Assembly: GCA_937899395.1 (NCBI GenBank)
Contig: CALBPU010000182.1
Location: 1 to 8,241 of the forward strand
DNA length: 8,241 nt
Reading direction: 5' to 3'
Source of the DNA: an uncultured Fretibacterium sp.
Lineage (GTDB): Bacteria > Synergistota > Synergistia > Synergistales > Aminobacteriaceae
A program made the position numbers and the translations under genes. This document shows, one piece after another, positions 1 through 6,717 of the stretch. The first letter of the stretch is position 1. Every line of letters starts with the position of its first letter. The notes under the pieces were generated by a model. The model was not told where the DNA came from and did no database searches. It saw nothing but the letters and a program-made list of their open reading frames with translations.

Positions 1-2
1 GT

Positions 3-164
3 GCCATTGCTGAATTTATTCTCCTTTTCCGTAGACCTGAATTTTTATTATATATATCAGACTACGGGTTTGTTCGTTACTGTGGAGTTACAGAATTTTA
101 CAAAGATGTAAACAATATTGGTCTTTATCTGGTTTTGTTAATTCTTTTTTACGGAAATTTTTAA
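3..164 (+). CDS. 3' end of an unidentified protein, truncated by the window start
   Basis: The third frame is open from the window edge to a TAA at 162-164, giving 53 residues of the C-terminus of a gene that begins upstream. The peptide looks like protein rather than noise. It has a stretch with FRRPEF and SDYGF, then a charged patch (EFYKDVN) and a final hydrophobic run (GLYLVLLILFYGNF) that could be a last membrane helix. I do not recognise the family; a polytopic membrane enzyme is possible. Frame 1 is also open to 109-111, but its translation is less protein-like. The gene converges on the tRNA gene, with only 18 bases between them. Confidence 0.4.
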   Translation, partial: AIAEFILLFRRPEFLLYISDYGFVRYCGVTEFYKDVNNIGLYLVLLILFYGNF

Positions 165-180
165 GATTTAGTAAGATTTA
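162..180. repeat. Short direct repeat TAAGATTTA x2
   Basis: TAAGATTTA occurs at 162-170 and again at 172-180, in the gap between the partial gene and the 3' end of the tRNA. It is short and AT-rich, and it may be chance. No matching copy was seen elsewhere that would suggest an attachment site. Confidence 0.3.
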
Positions 181-182
181 CA

Positions 183-256
183 TGGGCCTACTTGGACTCG
201 AACCAAGAACCTTCCGGTTATGAGCCGGTGGCTCTGACCACTTGAGCTATAGGCCC
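183..256 (-). tRNA. tRNA with CAU anticodon (elongator Met or Ile2)
   Basis: The reverse strand folds into a complete 74-base cloverleaf. The acceptor arms are GGGCCTA/TAGGCCC (7 pairs), the D stem GCTC/GAGC, the anticodon loop CTCATAA with CAU at 222-220, and the T arm CTTGG-TTCGAGT-CCAAG. The discriminator base is A. CCA is not encoded, since the next bases are TGT. The first anticodon-stem pair is an A-A mismatch. The anticodon CAU fits either elongator methionine tRNA or the isoleucine tRNA whose C34 is modified to lysidine by TilS. It is not the initiator, because it lacks the three G-C pairs at the base of the anticodon stem. I cannot separate Met from Ile2 by eye. Confidence 0.95.
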
Positions 257-271
257 TCAACAACGAGTGAA

Positions 272-300
272 ATTTTACACGACCATTAATTTTGCGTCAA
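272..300 (-). promoter_or_regulatory. Sigma70-type promoter of the tRNA
   Basis: Read on the reverse strand there is TTGACG (300-295), a 17-base spacer and TAAAAT (277-272). This is close to consensus in both boxes and has ideal spacing. The predicted start, about 7 bases downstream, falls a few bases before the mature tRNA 5' end at 256. Confidence 0.8.
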
Positions 301-383
301 GCCTTAAAATTTTTTTTCCCTGAAACTTCAAGCATTAAAATTAAAACTCAAAAATTTTCACGCGCAATTTTTGAAATCTATAT

Positions 384-389
384 TATAAT
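384..389 (+). promoter_or_regulatory. Possible -10 box for the ptsH operon
   Basis: A perfect TATAAT lies in the AT-rich tRNA-ptsH gap, about 77 bases before the ptsH start. No good -35 box stands at 16-18 bases upstream, where the sequence is GCGC-rich, so the call rests on the -10 box alone. A small inverted repeat, CCATT-N5-AATGG (405-419), lies in the presumed leader and has no assigned role. Confidence 0.35.
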
Positions 390-465
390 TTACTTAACGT
401 TATGCCATTTTATTAATGGACAAATTTTATTTTAATTTTTATCACAAAGGAGTAGTTGAAGTACA

Positions 466-723
466 ATGAAAGAATTTAAGTATGTCATTCAAGACCCGGT
501 CGGAATCCACGCACGCCCTGCAGGAATCCTCGTAAAAGGAGCAAAGAACTTCAAGAGCACCATTACCTTTATCAAAGGTGAAAAAAGCGCAAAAGCTACT
601 GCCTTAATGAAGCTCATGGGAATGGGCATCAAACAGGGCGACGAAGTTACGATTCAGATTGAAGGCGAAGATGAAGAAGTTTGCGCCGCAGCCATTGAGA
701 AATTCGTCAAGGAGAATTTTTAA
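466..723 (+). CDS. ptsH: Phosphocarrier protein HPr
   Basis: HPr is the small cytoplasmic relay that takes a phosphoryl group from enzyme I on His15 and passes it to enzyme II A domains of the PEP:sugar phosphotransferase system. The 85-residue length is normal. The active site is GIHARPA (residues 13-19) with His15 and Arg17. Position 46, normally the Ser phosphorylated by HPr kinase in Firmicutes, is Ala here: the segment is KATALMKLMGMGI (residues 43-55), aligned without gaps through the conserved G54. Thr45 is the nearest hydroxyl. The start is supported by AAAGGAG at 446-452, 13 bases upstream. The stop TAA overlaps the enzyme I start by one base (TAATG), so the two are translationally coupled. 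Confidence 0.96.
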   Translation: MKEFKYVIQDPVGIHARPAGILVKGAKNFKSTITFIKGEKSAKATALMKLMGMGIKQGDEVTIQIEGEDEEVCAAAIEKFVKENF

Positions 724-2462
724 TGCACGCCTACAAGGGAATCAAAATTGTAAACGGTATTGCGATAGGGAAAATTAAACTCTATAAAGCTCCTGTTTAC
801 GAGATTAGCGACGAACTTGTTTCGGACATTAAAGCGGAAATCGATCGCTTTGAAGCCGCCCGTGTAAAAGTTCAGGAACAGCAGAACGCCCTTTACGAGA
901 AAGAAATGAAAGAAGGTCGTAAAGATACGGCAGGTATTTTTGAAGCTCATGCAATGATGCTTGATGATGATGATTTAATCGACTCTTGCAAGGAAATCAT
1001 GAGCGAAGGTCATACTGCCGAGTATGCTGTACGAGACGGATTTGAAGCTGCCGCAGAAATGTTCAGGAACATGGACGACCCTTATTTTCAGGCTCGAAGT
1101 GCTGACGTAATTGACATCAAAAATTCTATGCTTGATGTCTTATTCGGAGCTGACACTGAAAATTTACAGGGCACTGAACCTGCTATCTTGGTTGCTGATG
1201 ACCTTGCACCTTCTGAAACTGTAAAGCTCGACAAATCATTATTGCTCGGACTTGTAACACGTCTCGGAAGTTCAAACAGCCACACAGCAATTTTGGCTCG
1301 CAGCATGAACTGGCCGACACTGATTCAATGTACTGATATTTCAGATGATTGGGACGGGAAATTCGCAATCCTTGACGGCTATAACTCCTGCATTTATATC
1401 GACCCCGACAAACCTACTGTCGAAGCTCTCACAGCTAAACAGCAGGAGGACAAAGAGAAAGAAGCAAAATTACAGGAACTCAAAGGCAAGCCGAGCATTA
1501 CTAAAGACGGTTACAAAGTCAGACTCTATGCCAATATCGGAGGCCCTAAGGATATTAACGCAGTCCGTGAAAATGACGCAGAAGGTGTCGGGCTTTTCCG
1601 TTCCGAATTTGTTTATCTCAACAGCAAAACTGATCCTACTGAAGATGAACAGTTTGAAGCTTATAAGAGAGTTCTCGAATCACTTGCTCCCCGCCTCATA
1701 ATCATCAGAACTTGCGACATCGGTGCCGACAAAACTATCGACTATATGAACCTCGACAAAGAAGAAAATCCCGCGTTGGGTTTCAGAGCCGTCAGGATTT
1801 GTTTAACACGAAGAGACTTTTTCAAGAGGCAGTTAAGAGCGTTGTTAAGGGCTTCAGCATACGGCAATCTCGGAATTATGTTCCCCATGATTATAAGCCG
1901 TTGGGAAGTTCAGGAATGCAAAGAAATTCTCGCTACTTGCAAAAAGGAACTCGAAGCCGAAGGAGCTACTATCGGGAAATATGAGATCGGAATTATGATT
2001 GAAACTCCAGCAGCAGCCCTTTGTGCCGACGAACTTGCTGAAGAAGTTGATTTCTTCTCACTCGGAACAAACGATTTAACGCAGTATACTTGTGCTATTG
2101 ACCGTCAGAGCGCAAATCTTGAACGTTTCGCTGATACTCATCACCCTGCGGTATTGAGACTTATCAGAGAAACTATTGAGGCTGGACACAGGCATAACAC
2201 ATGGGTAGGAATTTGCGGTGAACTCGGAGCCGATCCGACACTCACGGAAGAATTTTTGAAGTGGGGCGTTGATGAATTATCGGTGAACCCGAAGAGCATT
2301 TTGCCTTTACGTGAAAATGTCAGAAACATTGATTTATCAAAATACAAAATCCCTGAGCCGAAAGCTGAAGCTAAAGAAGAGGTTAAACCTGAAGTTAAGC
2401 CCGAAGCTAAACCGGCTGAAGCTGAAAAGCCTAAGGGATTATTAGGGAGGTTGTTCGGATAA
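723..2462 (+). CDS. ptsI: Phosphoenolpyruvate-protein phosphotransferase (PTS enzyme I)
   Basis: Enzyme I autophosphorylates from PEP and donates the phosphoryl group to HPr, starting the phosphotransferase system in the cytoplasm. The N-terminal HPr-binding and helical part covers about residues 4-150. The phosphohistidine domain covers about 155-228, with active His187 in NSHTAILAR. The PEP-binding barrel covers about 253-540, with GLFRSEF (Arg293), RTCDIGADK (Arg329), GFRAVRI, GIMIETPAA, SLGTNDLTQY and Cys498 in GICGELGAD. All expected catalytic elements are present. The 579 residues are a little more than usual because of a tail (about 545-579) rich in Pro, Glu, Lys and Ala that ends in GLLGRLFG. 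AAGGAG at 709-714 sits 8 bases before the ATG. The fructokinase follows after 1 base. Confidence 0.97.
   Translation: MHAYKGIKIVNGIAIGKIKLYKAPVYEISDELVSDIKAEIDRFEAARVKVQEQQNALYEKEMKEGRKDTAGIFEAHAMMLDDDDLIDSCKEIMSEGHTAEYAVRDGFEAAAEMFRNMDDPYFQARSADVIDIKNSMLDVLFGADTENLQGTEPAILVADDLAPSETVKLDKSLLLGLVTRLGSSNSHTAILARSMNWPTLIQCTDISDDWDGKFAILDGYNSCIYIDPDKPTVEALTAKQQEDKEKEAKLQELKGKPSITKDGYKVRLYANIGGPKDINAVRENDAEGVGLFRSEFVYLNSKTDPTEDEQFEAYKRVLESLAPRLIIIRTCDIGADKTIDYMNLDKEENPALGFRAVRICLTRRDFFKRQLRALLRASAYGNLGIMFPMIISRWEVQECKEILATCKKELEAEGATIGKYEIGIMIETPAAALCADELAEEVDFFSLGTNDLTQYTCAIDRQSANLERFADTHHPAVLRLIRETIEAGHRHNTWVGICGELGADPTLTEEFLKWGVDELSVNPKSILPLRENVRNIDLSKYKIPEPKAEAKEEVKPEVKPEAKPAEAEKPKGLLGRLFG
2344..2437 (+). 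repeat. Low-complexity coding repeat for the enzyme I tail
   Basis: This stretch encodes imperfect repeats built on xxKPEVKPEAKP and AEA units at the end of enzyme I. At DNA level it is a series of GAAGCT, GAAGTT and AAACCT/AAGCCC words. It is a disordered, charged linker rather than part of the catalytic fold. Confidence 0.6.
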
Positions 2463-2463
2463 T

Positions 2464-3363
2464 ATGTTATACGGTGGATTAGATGTTGGCGGTACAAGAA
2501 TGATCTGTGCCGTCGGAAATGAAAGCGGCCAGATTATTGACCAGATTTCCGTTCCAACTGCAACTCCTGAAGAAACAATGCCGCAAATAATCGAATATTT
2601 CAAGTCGAAGATTGATCCTTCATTACCTGATGAAGAAAAAATTTCGGCTCTCGGAATTTCATGTTTCGGCCCTGTTGATGTCAGGAAAAATTCAAAGACC
2701 TACGGTACGATTCTCAATACTCCTAAAATTGCGTGGAAAAATTACCCGATGTTAAAAACTTTACAGGAAGCCTTAAACATTCCTGTGGCTATTGACATCG
2801 ACGTAAACTGTGGCCTTTTAGGTGAAGCAACTTGGGGAGCTGCTAAGGGTCTTAACGATGCCGTGTATATTAAAATCGGTTTCGGTATCGGTGTAGGAGC
2901 AATTTCCGGAGGCAATCCGATTCACGGAATGTTACACCCTGAAGGCGGTCATATTAGAGTTTTAACAATTCCCGGCGATGATTACAAAGGTCATTGTCCT
3001 TCACACGGTGCCTGCTTTGAAGGTATGGCATCGGGAGAAGCTATTCAGGAACGTTGGGGAAAACCCGGAAAACAGCTTTCAGACCGTCCCGAAGTTTGGG
3101 AACTTGAAGCAAAATATATTGCTCAGGCAATTAACTCGCTCATAATGACGTTAAGCCCTCAAAAAATCATCTTAGGCGGAAGCGTTATGAATCAGGCGCA
3201 GTTATTCCCGTTAATCCGCAAATATGTTCTTGAGTATATCAATGATTACATTGACACAAAAGAACTTCGCAACATTAACAGTTATATCACTCCGGTAGCT
3301 CTTAACGGTAATCAGGCCGTTATGGGAGCGTTCAAACTTGCTGAAAGTGCAATAGCTGAATAA
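2464..3363 (+). CDS. ROK-family fructokinase
   Basis: This ROK-family sugar kinase (299 residues, normal length) most resembles the fructokinase branch (EC 2.7.1.4, B. subtilis YdhR/GmuE type), which makes fructose 6-phosphate with ATP. The phosphate loop is LDVGGTR (residues 6-12). The catalytic aspartate is probably Asp113 in IDVN, followed by GLLGEATWGAAKG. A zinc site is seen as His163 (EGGH), Cys178, His181 and Cys184. The spacing CPSHGACFEGMASG (178-191) is typical of fructokinases rather than the C-x-C-G form of glucokinases and NagC. GGS and GNQAVMGA motifs close the fold. AGGGAGG at 2444-2450 lies 13 bases before the ATG. It is the last gene of the ptsH-ptsI operon. Glucose or mannose as substrate cannot be excluded. 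Confidence 0.88.
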   Translation: MLYGGLDVGGTRMICAVGNESGQIIDQISVPTATPEETMPQIIEYFKSKIDPSLPDEEKISALGISCFGPVDVRKNSKTYGTILNTPKIAWKNYPMLKTLQEALNIPVAIDIDVNCGLLGEATWGAAKGLNDAVYIKIGFGIGVGAISGGNPIHGMLHPEGGHIRVLTIPGDDYKGHCPSHGACFEGMASGEAIQERWGKPGKQLSDRPEVWELEAKYIAQAINSLIMTLSPQKIILGGSVMNQAQLFPLIRKYVLEYINDYIDTKELRNINSYITPVALNGNQAVMGAFKLAESAIAE

Positions 3364-3370
3364 TATTCAA

Positions 3371-3418
3371 CCCCTCCTGCTGAGAATAAAAGATTTTCGG
3401 CAGGGGGAATTAATTTTT
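3371..3418 (+). terminator. Rho-independent terminator after the pts operon
   Basis: CCTGCTGA (3376-3383) pairs with TCGGCAGG (3397-3404), including one G-U pair. The stem extends through CCC/GGG across a bulged T. The loop is AT-rich and the stem is followed by AATTAATTTTT, ending at 3418. It begins 7 bases after the fructokinase stop and separates the two operons. Confidence 0.8.
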
Positions 3419-3438
3419 AATAATATAGAAACGAAAAC

Positions 3439-3442
3439 GAGG
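3439..3442 (+). promoter_or_regulatory. Ribosome binding site that fixes the TTG start of cheW
   Basis: GAGG (in ACGAGG) ends 9 bases before the TTG at 3452. The first in-frame ATG, at 3518, has no comparable site, so translation most likely begins at TTG. The AT-rich stretch just upstream (3414-3430) may hold the operon promoter, but no clear -35/-10 pair was found. Confidence 0.6.
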
Positions 3443-3451
3443 CAGATTTCT

Positions 3452-3982
3452 TTGGCAGACATTCAAAAATTAGATCCGACGAAAAAAGAAATTAATCAGG
3501 ATTTCAGAGATTTAGATATGGAATCTCTGGGTGAAGAGCATATTAATTTAGTATTTACATTAGGAAGAGAAAATTTCGGTGTCGACGTTAATATAGTTCG
3601 TGAAATCGTAAGAGTCCCTTCATTTATAACGAGGGTTCCGAATGCTCCGGCATATATTCGAGGAGTTATAAATCTTCGAGGAACAATAGTACCTGTATTC
3701 GATATGCACCTCAAAATCGGAATGGTCGGACATCAATTAACCGATGAGGCAAGAATAGTTGTTATAGCAGTCAATGATGTAACTTTCGGAATGATTGTAA
3801 ATTCAGTTCGTGAAGTTTTGACTATATATGATGCTCAACTTGAAGTTGCTACGAAATTATCAACGTCGATTGACAGGCGTTATGTATTATGGGTAGCAAA
3901 ACCGGCTGATGATAGATTAATATTGTTGCTTGATGTATCGAATCTGTTTGAGCTGGATCAAATATTAGAAGACGGCGAGTAA
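3452..3982 (+). CDS. cheW: Chemotaxis coupling protein CheW
   Basis: CheW is a cytoplasmic SH3-like adaptor that links methyl-accepting chemotaxis receptors to the kinase CheA. The 176 residues include a charged N-terminal extension of about 30 residues, then the CheW fold. INLVFTLGRENFGVDV (31-46) matches the usual opening strand. VREIVRVPSFITRVPNAP precedes the receptor/CheA-binding segment RGVINLRGTIVPVFD (70-84). FGMIVNSVREVL (112-123) is the second half. The start is TTG, supported by GAGG 9 bases upstream. No cheA, receptor or flagellar gene is nearby. The amidase gene starts 8 bases after its stop, so cheW heads an envelope-related operon. It may alternatively be a CheV-like or structural coupling protein, but no receiver domain is present. 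Confidence 0.93.
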   Translation: MADIQKLDPTKKEINQDFRDLDMESLGEEHINLVFTLGRENFGVDVNIVREIVRVPSFITRVPNAPAYIRGVINLRGTIVPVFDMHLKIGMVGHQLTDEARIVVIAVNDVTFGMIVNSVREVLTIYDAQLEVATKLSTSIDRRYVLWVAKPADDRLILLLDVSNLFELDQILEDGE

Positions 3983-3990
3983 AAGTTTTT

Positions 3991-5925
3991 ATGCGTAAAT
4001 TTTTTTTTACGGCGGCCCTTTATTCATTAATTTCGGCTGCTTTAGTTTTGTGTGCTTTTTCTTCGGCGGTATATGCTGATGCAGCTTTATTCAAAGGTTC
4101 AGGCAGGCTCGGAGCAGTTCAATGTGTTGAAAATAATTCGCAAATTTTTGTACCTGTTTCAGATGTTGGAAGCCTGTTAGGATTTTCATCATCACGTTCA
4201 GGAGAGGAATTAATTCTCACAAAGGGTAACATTCAGTTAAGAGTTATAAATAATTCTGCTGCTGCATGGCGTGGGCTTGCAATAATTCCGCTGCATTCAG
4301 CACCGTTTGAGAACAACGGAAAATTATGGCTTGATTCATCGAGTGCAGTATCATTATTTCAAAACACTGTAGGTTCGGGAGCAGGAAATAAATTAAGGAT
4401 TAACAAAATTTCAGGCTACAATGTTACTACAGCAAATGCAAAAGATAACGATGTCGATTTCGGAAAATTTGAAGAGGAATCAAAACCTGTAACGGTAGCT
4501 CAAATTCCTGCGGCATATCCTACACCTGCAATTAATCTCCCGACAATTCAAACTCAAACTCAAATTCAAACACCTCAAAAGACACTAACTCCGATTCAAG
4601 ATACAGAGATTCAGACAGCGGCTGTTAAGTCAACGAAAAAATCTCAGTCATCAAAATCTCAACCGAAATATGAATCATTCAAACTTACGGATTCAAAAAC
4701 AGAAGACGGAGAAATTTATAACGGAACAGCTCAATCTGTACGTTGGACTTCGCAGGAAGGTAAACACAAAAAAATTCGTGCCGTAATCATGGCCGATGAT
4801 AACGCGGATCCTCAAGTTTTTATGTCGGGAAGGGTGTTACATGCTTTATTCGCTTCAACTCTTGAGACACCTGAAAATCTTGCGTCGCCATTCTCAAACG
4901 TCAAACTTGAAATAAAAAAGCAGGCTGAAGGATTTGAATTTTTATTCCGGCCTGAAGGAATTACGAAAGCCGAAAAAATAATCCTGAATAATCCTCGAAG
5001 AATTGTTTTTGATTTCTTTTTCCCCGAAAGCGTGAAATTTATCAGCAGCACTCCGACAAAATCAGAACAACAAAAAGTTGCTCAGACTGTTCAACCTGTT
5101 CAGCCCGTTCAAGTTGAAACAAAACCTTCAACTCCTAAACGTCCTGACCCTGTTATCACAATAGATAATTCGCAGCCAAAATACACAAGCCCTGCTGTAA
5201 ACACTCCTCCGAGTTCTATTACAATTCCGATGAGCAACACAGCAGCATCACGACGTAAAACAATAGTTATAGATCCGGGACACGGCGGGAAAGATCCCGG
5301 AGCTTCTGCAAACGGAGTTACGGAAAAAAATGTCAATCTCGGAATCGGCCTTGAGCTTGAAAAGGTTTTGCAGGCACGCGGTTATAATGTCGTGATGACT
5401 CGAAGGACAGATGTATATCTGAAACTTCAGGAACGTACGGATATTGCGAATAACGTTAAAGCTGATTTATTCGTGAGTATTCACGTAAACGCATTGCCTT
5501 CAAAAACTTCGATGACAGGATTTGAGATTTATATAATGGCATTGCCTACGGACAAAGACGCTATGAACTTAGCAAAGATTGAAAACCGTGAATATGTTGA
5601 AGGCAGGGGCATGGATACGGCAAATGTTGACCGAAGAACGGAGATGCTCCTGAAGATTCTCGGAGATATGCAGCAGAATAATAAAATCAGCGAAAGTACG
5701 GATTTTGCAGCGGCACTTTATAACGCAGGAGTTAGAAGTAATTTGCCGATGAGGAGAGTTGCTCAAGCACCGTTTTTTGTTTTAAGAGGAGCAGGAATGC
5801 CGGCGGTTTTGCTTGAGACGGGATTTGTAACAAACGCTCCTGAAGCACGAAAACTTACTACATCAGCATATCAGCAGCAAATTGCTCGTGCAATGTCAGA
5901 AGGAATTATGAATTATTTGAGATAG
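3991..5925 (+). CDS. Secreted N-acetylmuramoyl-L-alanine amidase (AMIN + Amidase_3)
   Basis: This zinc amidase cuts the bond between N-acetylmuramic acid and the stem peptide in peptidoglycan, outside the cytoplasmic membrane. A signal peptide spans residues 1-29 (MRKFFF, hydrophobic core, probable cleavage after VYA). Next come a small beta-rich domain resembling the copper-amine-oxidase-N stalk domain (about 33-140), a Thr/Gln/Pro linker (about 165-228), an AMIN-like domain (about 248-345, ending RRIVFDFFFP), a second Pro-rich linker (350-420) and the catalytic domain (423-644). Zinc ligands are His431 (DPGHGG), Glu445 (VTEKN) and His498 (SIHVNA). The catalytic Glu is 609 (LLETGFVTN). A helical insert of about 60 residues resembles the autoinhibitory helix of AmiB/AmiC. 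The ribosome site is weak, so coupling to cheW 8 bases upstream is likely. Confidence 0.93.
   Translation: MRKFFFTAALYSLISAALVLCAFSSAVYADAALFKGSGRLGAVQCVENNSQIFVPVSDVGSLLGFSSSRSGEELILTKGNIQLRVINNSAAAWRGLAIIPLHSAPFENNGKLWLDSSSAVSLFQNTVGSGAGNKLRINKISGYNVTTANAKDNDVDFGKFEEESKPVTVAQIPAAYPTPAINLPTIQTQTQIQTPQKTLTPIQDTEIQTAAVKSTKKSQSSKSQPKYESFKLTDSKTEDGEIYNGTAQSVRWTSQEGKHKKIRAVIMADDNADPQVFMSGRVLHALFASTLETPENLASPFSNVKLEIKKQAEGFEFLFRPEGITKAEKIILNNPRRIVFDFFFPESVKFISSTPTKSEQQKVAQTVQPVQPVQVETKPSTPKRPDPVITIDNSQPKYTSPAVNTPPSSITIPMSNTAASRRKTIVIDPGHGGKDPGASANGVTEKNVNLGIGLELEKVLQARGYNVVMTRRTDVYLKLQERTDIANNVKADLFVSIHVNALPSKTSMTGFEIYIMALPTDKDAMNLAKIENREYVEGRGMDTANVDRRTEMLLKILGDMQQNNKISESTDFAAALYNAGVRSNLPMRRVAQAPFFVLRGAGMPAVLLETGFVTNAPEARKLTTSAYQQQIARAMSEGIMNYLR
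4549..4572 (+). repeat. Imperfect hexamer repeat in the amidase linker
   Basis: Four consecutive units (CAAACT, CAAACT, CAAATT, CAAACA) encode alternating Gln-Thr/Ile in the disordered linker between the N-terminal and AMIN domains. Such in-frame hexamers could change linker length by slippage without breaking the frame. Confidence 0.6.
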
Positions 5926-5931
5926 GGAGAG
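5925..5931 (+). promoter_or_regulatory. Ribosome binding site that fixes the TTG start of the GerMN gene
   Basis: GGGAGAG begins at the last base of the amidase stop codon and lies about 9-11 bases before the TTG at 5941. The nearby GTG at 5931 is in another frame, which soon closes. The first in-frame ATG (5965) lacks a site of its own. Confidence 0.6.
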
Positions 5932-5940
5932 TGAAAAAAA

Positions 5941-6717
5941 TTGCCAGCAGTCAGACGAACAAGTATGCAAAGTTCAAGAACTCCTACACCGCGACGACGA
6001 CAGATCCAGCAGGCGGCCATGATGCAACAGAATCAAAATAATAAGCGTCATGAATCAAGGACAAGAAATCCTCAAATTGAGCGTGAAAATAATTTAGCGA
6101 CACCGTTATTGCTGAAAATTTTATTATGGCTGGGAATAATATTATTGTGCTTTGTTTTAGGTTATCTTGCGACATCGTGGGGAGTTGATTTTCTCAACAA
6201 GAAATTATTATTAAGCCCTGAAAACAGAATCGAGAACCAAGAGGATTTATCAAATTTTGAATCGGCTGAAAAAGAACGTATAACTCAGGAAAATTTGAAA
6301 AACGGTTTGGACGTAAAACAAGTATCATTGAATTTATATCACGTTCTTGACGATTCAATAGGTGAGACAAGACAGAATTTTGTAATGAAAACTCAGGAGG
6401 AAAATATAGCGGACGCTGTTATTGCTGCGATAAAAATTTCGTTGAGCGAATTTTCAGGTGTTGACAGCATAAAAATGCTTCACGTATTCAGAGGCTCGGC
6501 AGATACGATATTCTTGGATATGTCGGAGCAATTTGCTTCGGCACTTGAAAGAATAGGACAGCGGCAGAGCTTGTTATTAATGACGGGAATAGTGAGGACT
6601 GTTCAGGAAAATTTTTCGCCTGTTTCACAAATAAGGTTTTTGATTGATTCAAAGCCTCCTAAAAGCGGAGGAGTTGTAAATCTTTCAGCCCCATGGAAAA
6701 TGCCGAAGAAGTCATGA
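5941..6717 (+). CDS. Membrane-anchored GerMN-domain protein
   Basis: This 258-residue protein has a basic, Gln/Asn/Arg-rich cytoplasmic head (about 1-52), one membrane segment (about 55-78, LLLKILLWLGIILLCFVLGY) and an extracytoplasmic GerMN domain (about 127-250). The domain is recognised by VSLNLYHVLDD, the S-L-x-x-GIVRTVQENF segment with SQIRFLID (228-236), and the closing VVNLSAPW. GerMN domains occur in B. subtilis GerM, needed for sporulation and germination, and are often found beside amidases. The biochemical role is unsettled, with binding to peptidoglycan or the amidase suggested. It lies 15 bases after the amidase gene and overlaps rdgB, so it belongs to the same operon. The start is TTG. 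Nothing in the window supports a sporulation role. Confidence 0.85.
   Translation: MPAVRRTSMQSSRTPTPRRRQIQQAAMMQQNQNNKRHESRTRNPQIERENNLATPLLLKILLWLGIILLCFVLGYLATSWGVDFLNKKLLLSPENRIENQEDLSNFESAEKERITQENLKNGLDVKQVSLNLYHVLDDSIGETRQNFVMKTQEENIADAVIAAIKISLSEFSGVDSIKMLHVFRGSADTIFLDMSEQFASALERIGQRQSLLLMTGIVRTVQENFSPVSQIRFLIDSKPPKSGGVVNLSAPWKMPKKS

Noticed and set aside
1..111. Frame-1 open reading frame beginning with GTG at the window edge
   Set aside because: It has no visible upstream context and its translation is less protein-like than frame 3. The two overlap, and frame 3 continues further with a plausible membrane tail.
162..180. Integration site of a mobile element at the tRNA 3' end
   Set aside because: Only a 9-base AT-rich direct repeat is present. 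There is no integrase and no duplicated tRNA end anywhere in the window.
405..419. Riboswitch or catabolite operator in the ptsH leader
   Set aside because: Only a 5-base inverted repeat is visible. It matches no riboswitch or CRE consensus I can identify.
720..950. Reverse-strand open frame across the ptsH/ptsI border
   Set aside because: Shadow of ptsI. It has no ribosome site, and the + strand gene has full family motifs. The same applies to reverse-strand frames at 1088-1306, 1183-1368, 2141-2497, 3496-3714, 4812-5051, 5109-5336, 5569-5766 and 5984-6175.
1345..1984. Two + strand open frames inside ptsI
   Set aside because: They lie in another frame within a well-conserved catalytic region and show no domain or start signal. 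A frameshift in ptsI was considered, but the main frame is intact throughout.
4549..4572. CRISPR-like or VNTR array
   Set aside because: The units are 6 bases, in frame, and encode a Gln/Thr linker. There are no spacers.
6693..6713. Earlier ATG start for rdgB at 6693
   Set aside because: It would add MENAEEV before the usual family start and has no well-placed ribosome site. The ATGA overlap at 6714 fits better, although 6693 cannot be fully excluded.
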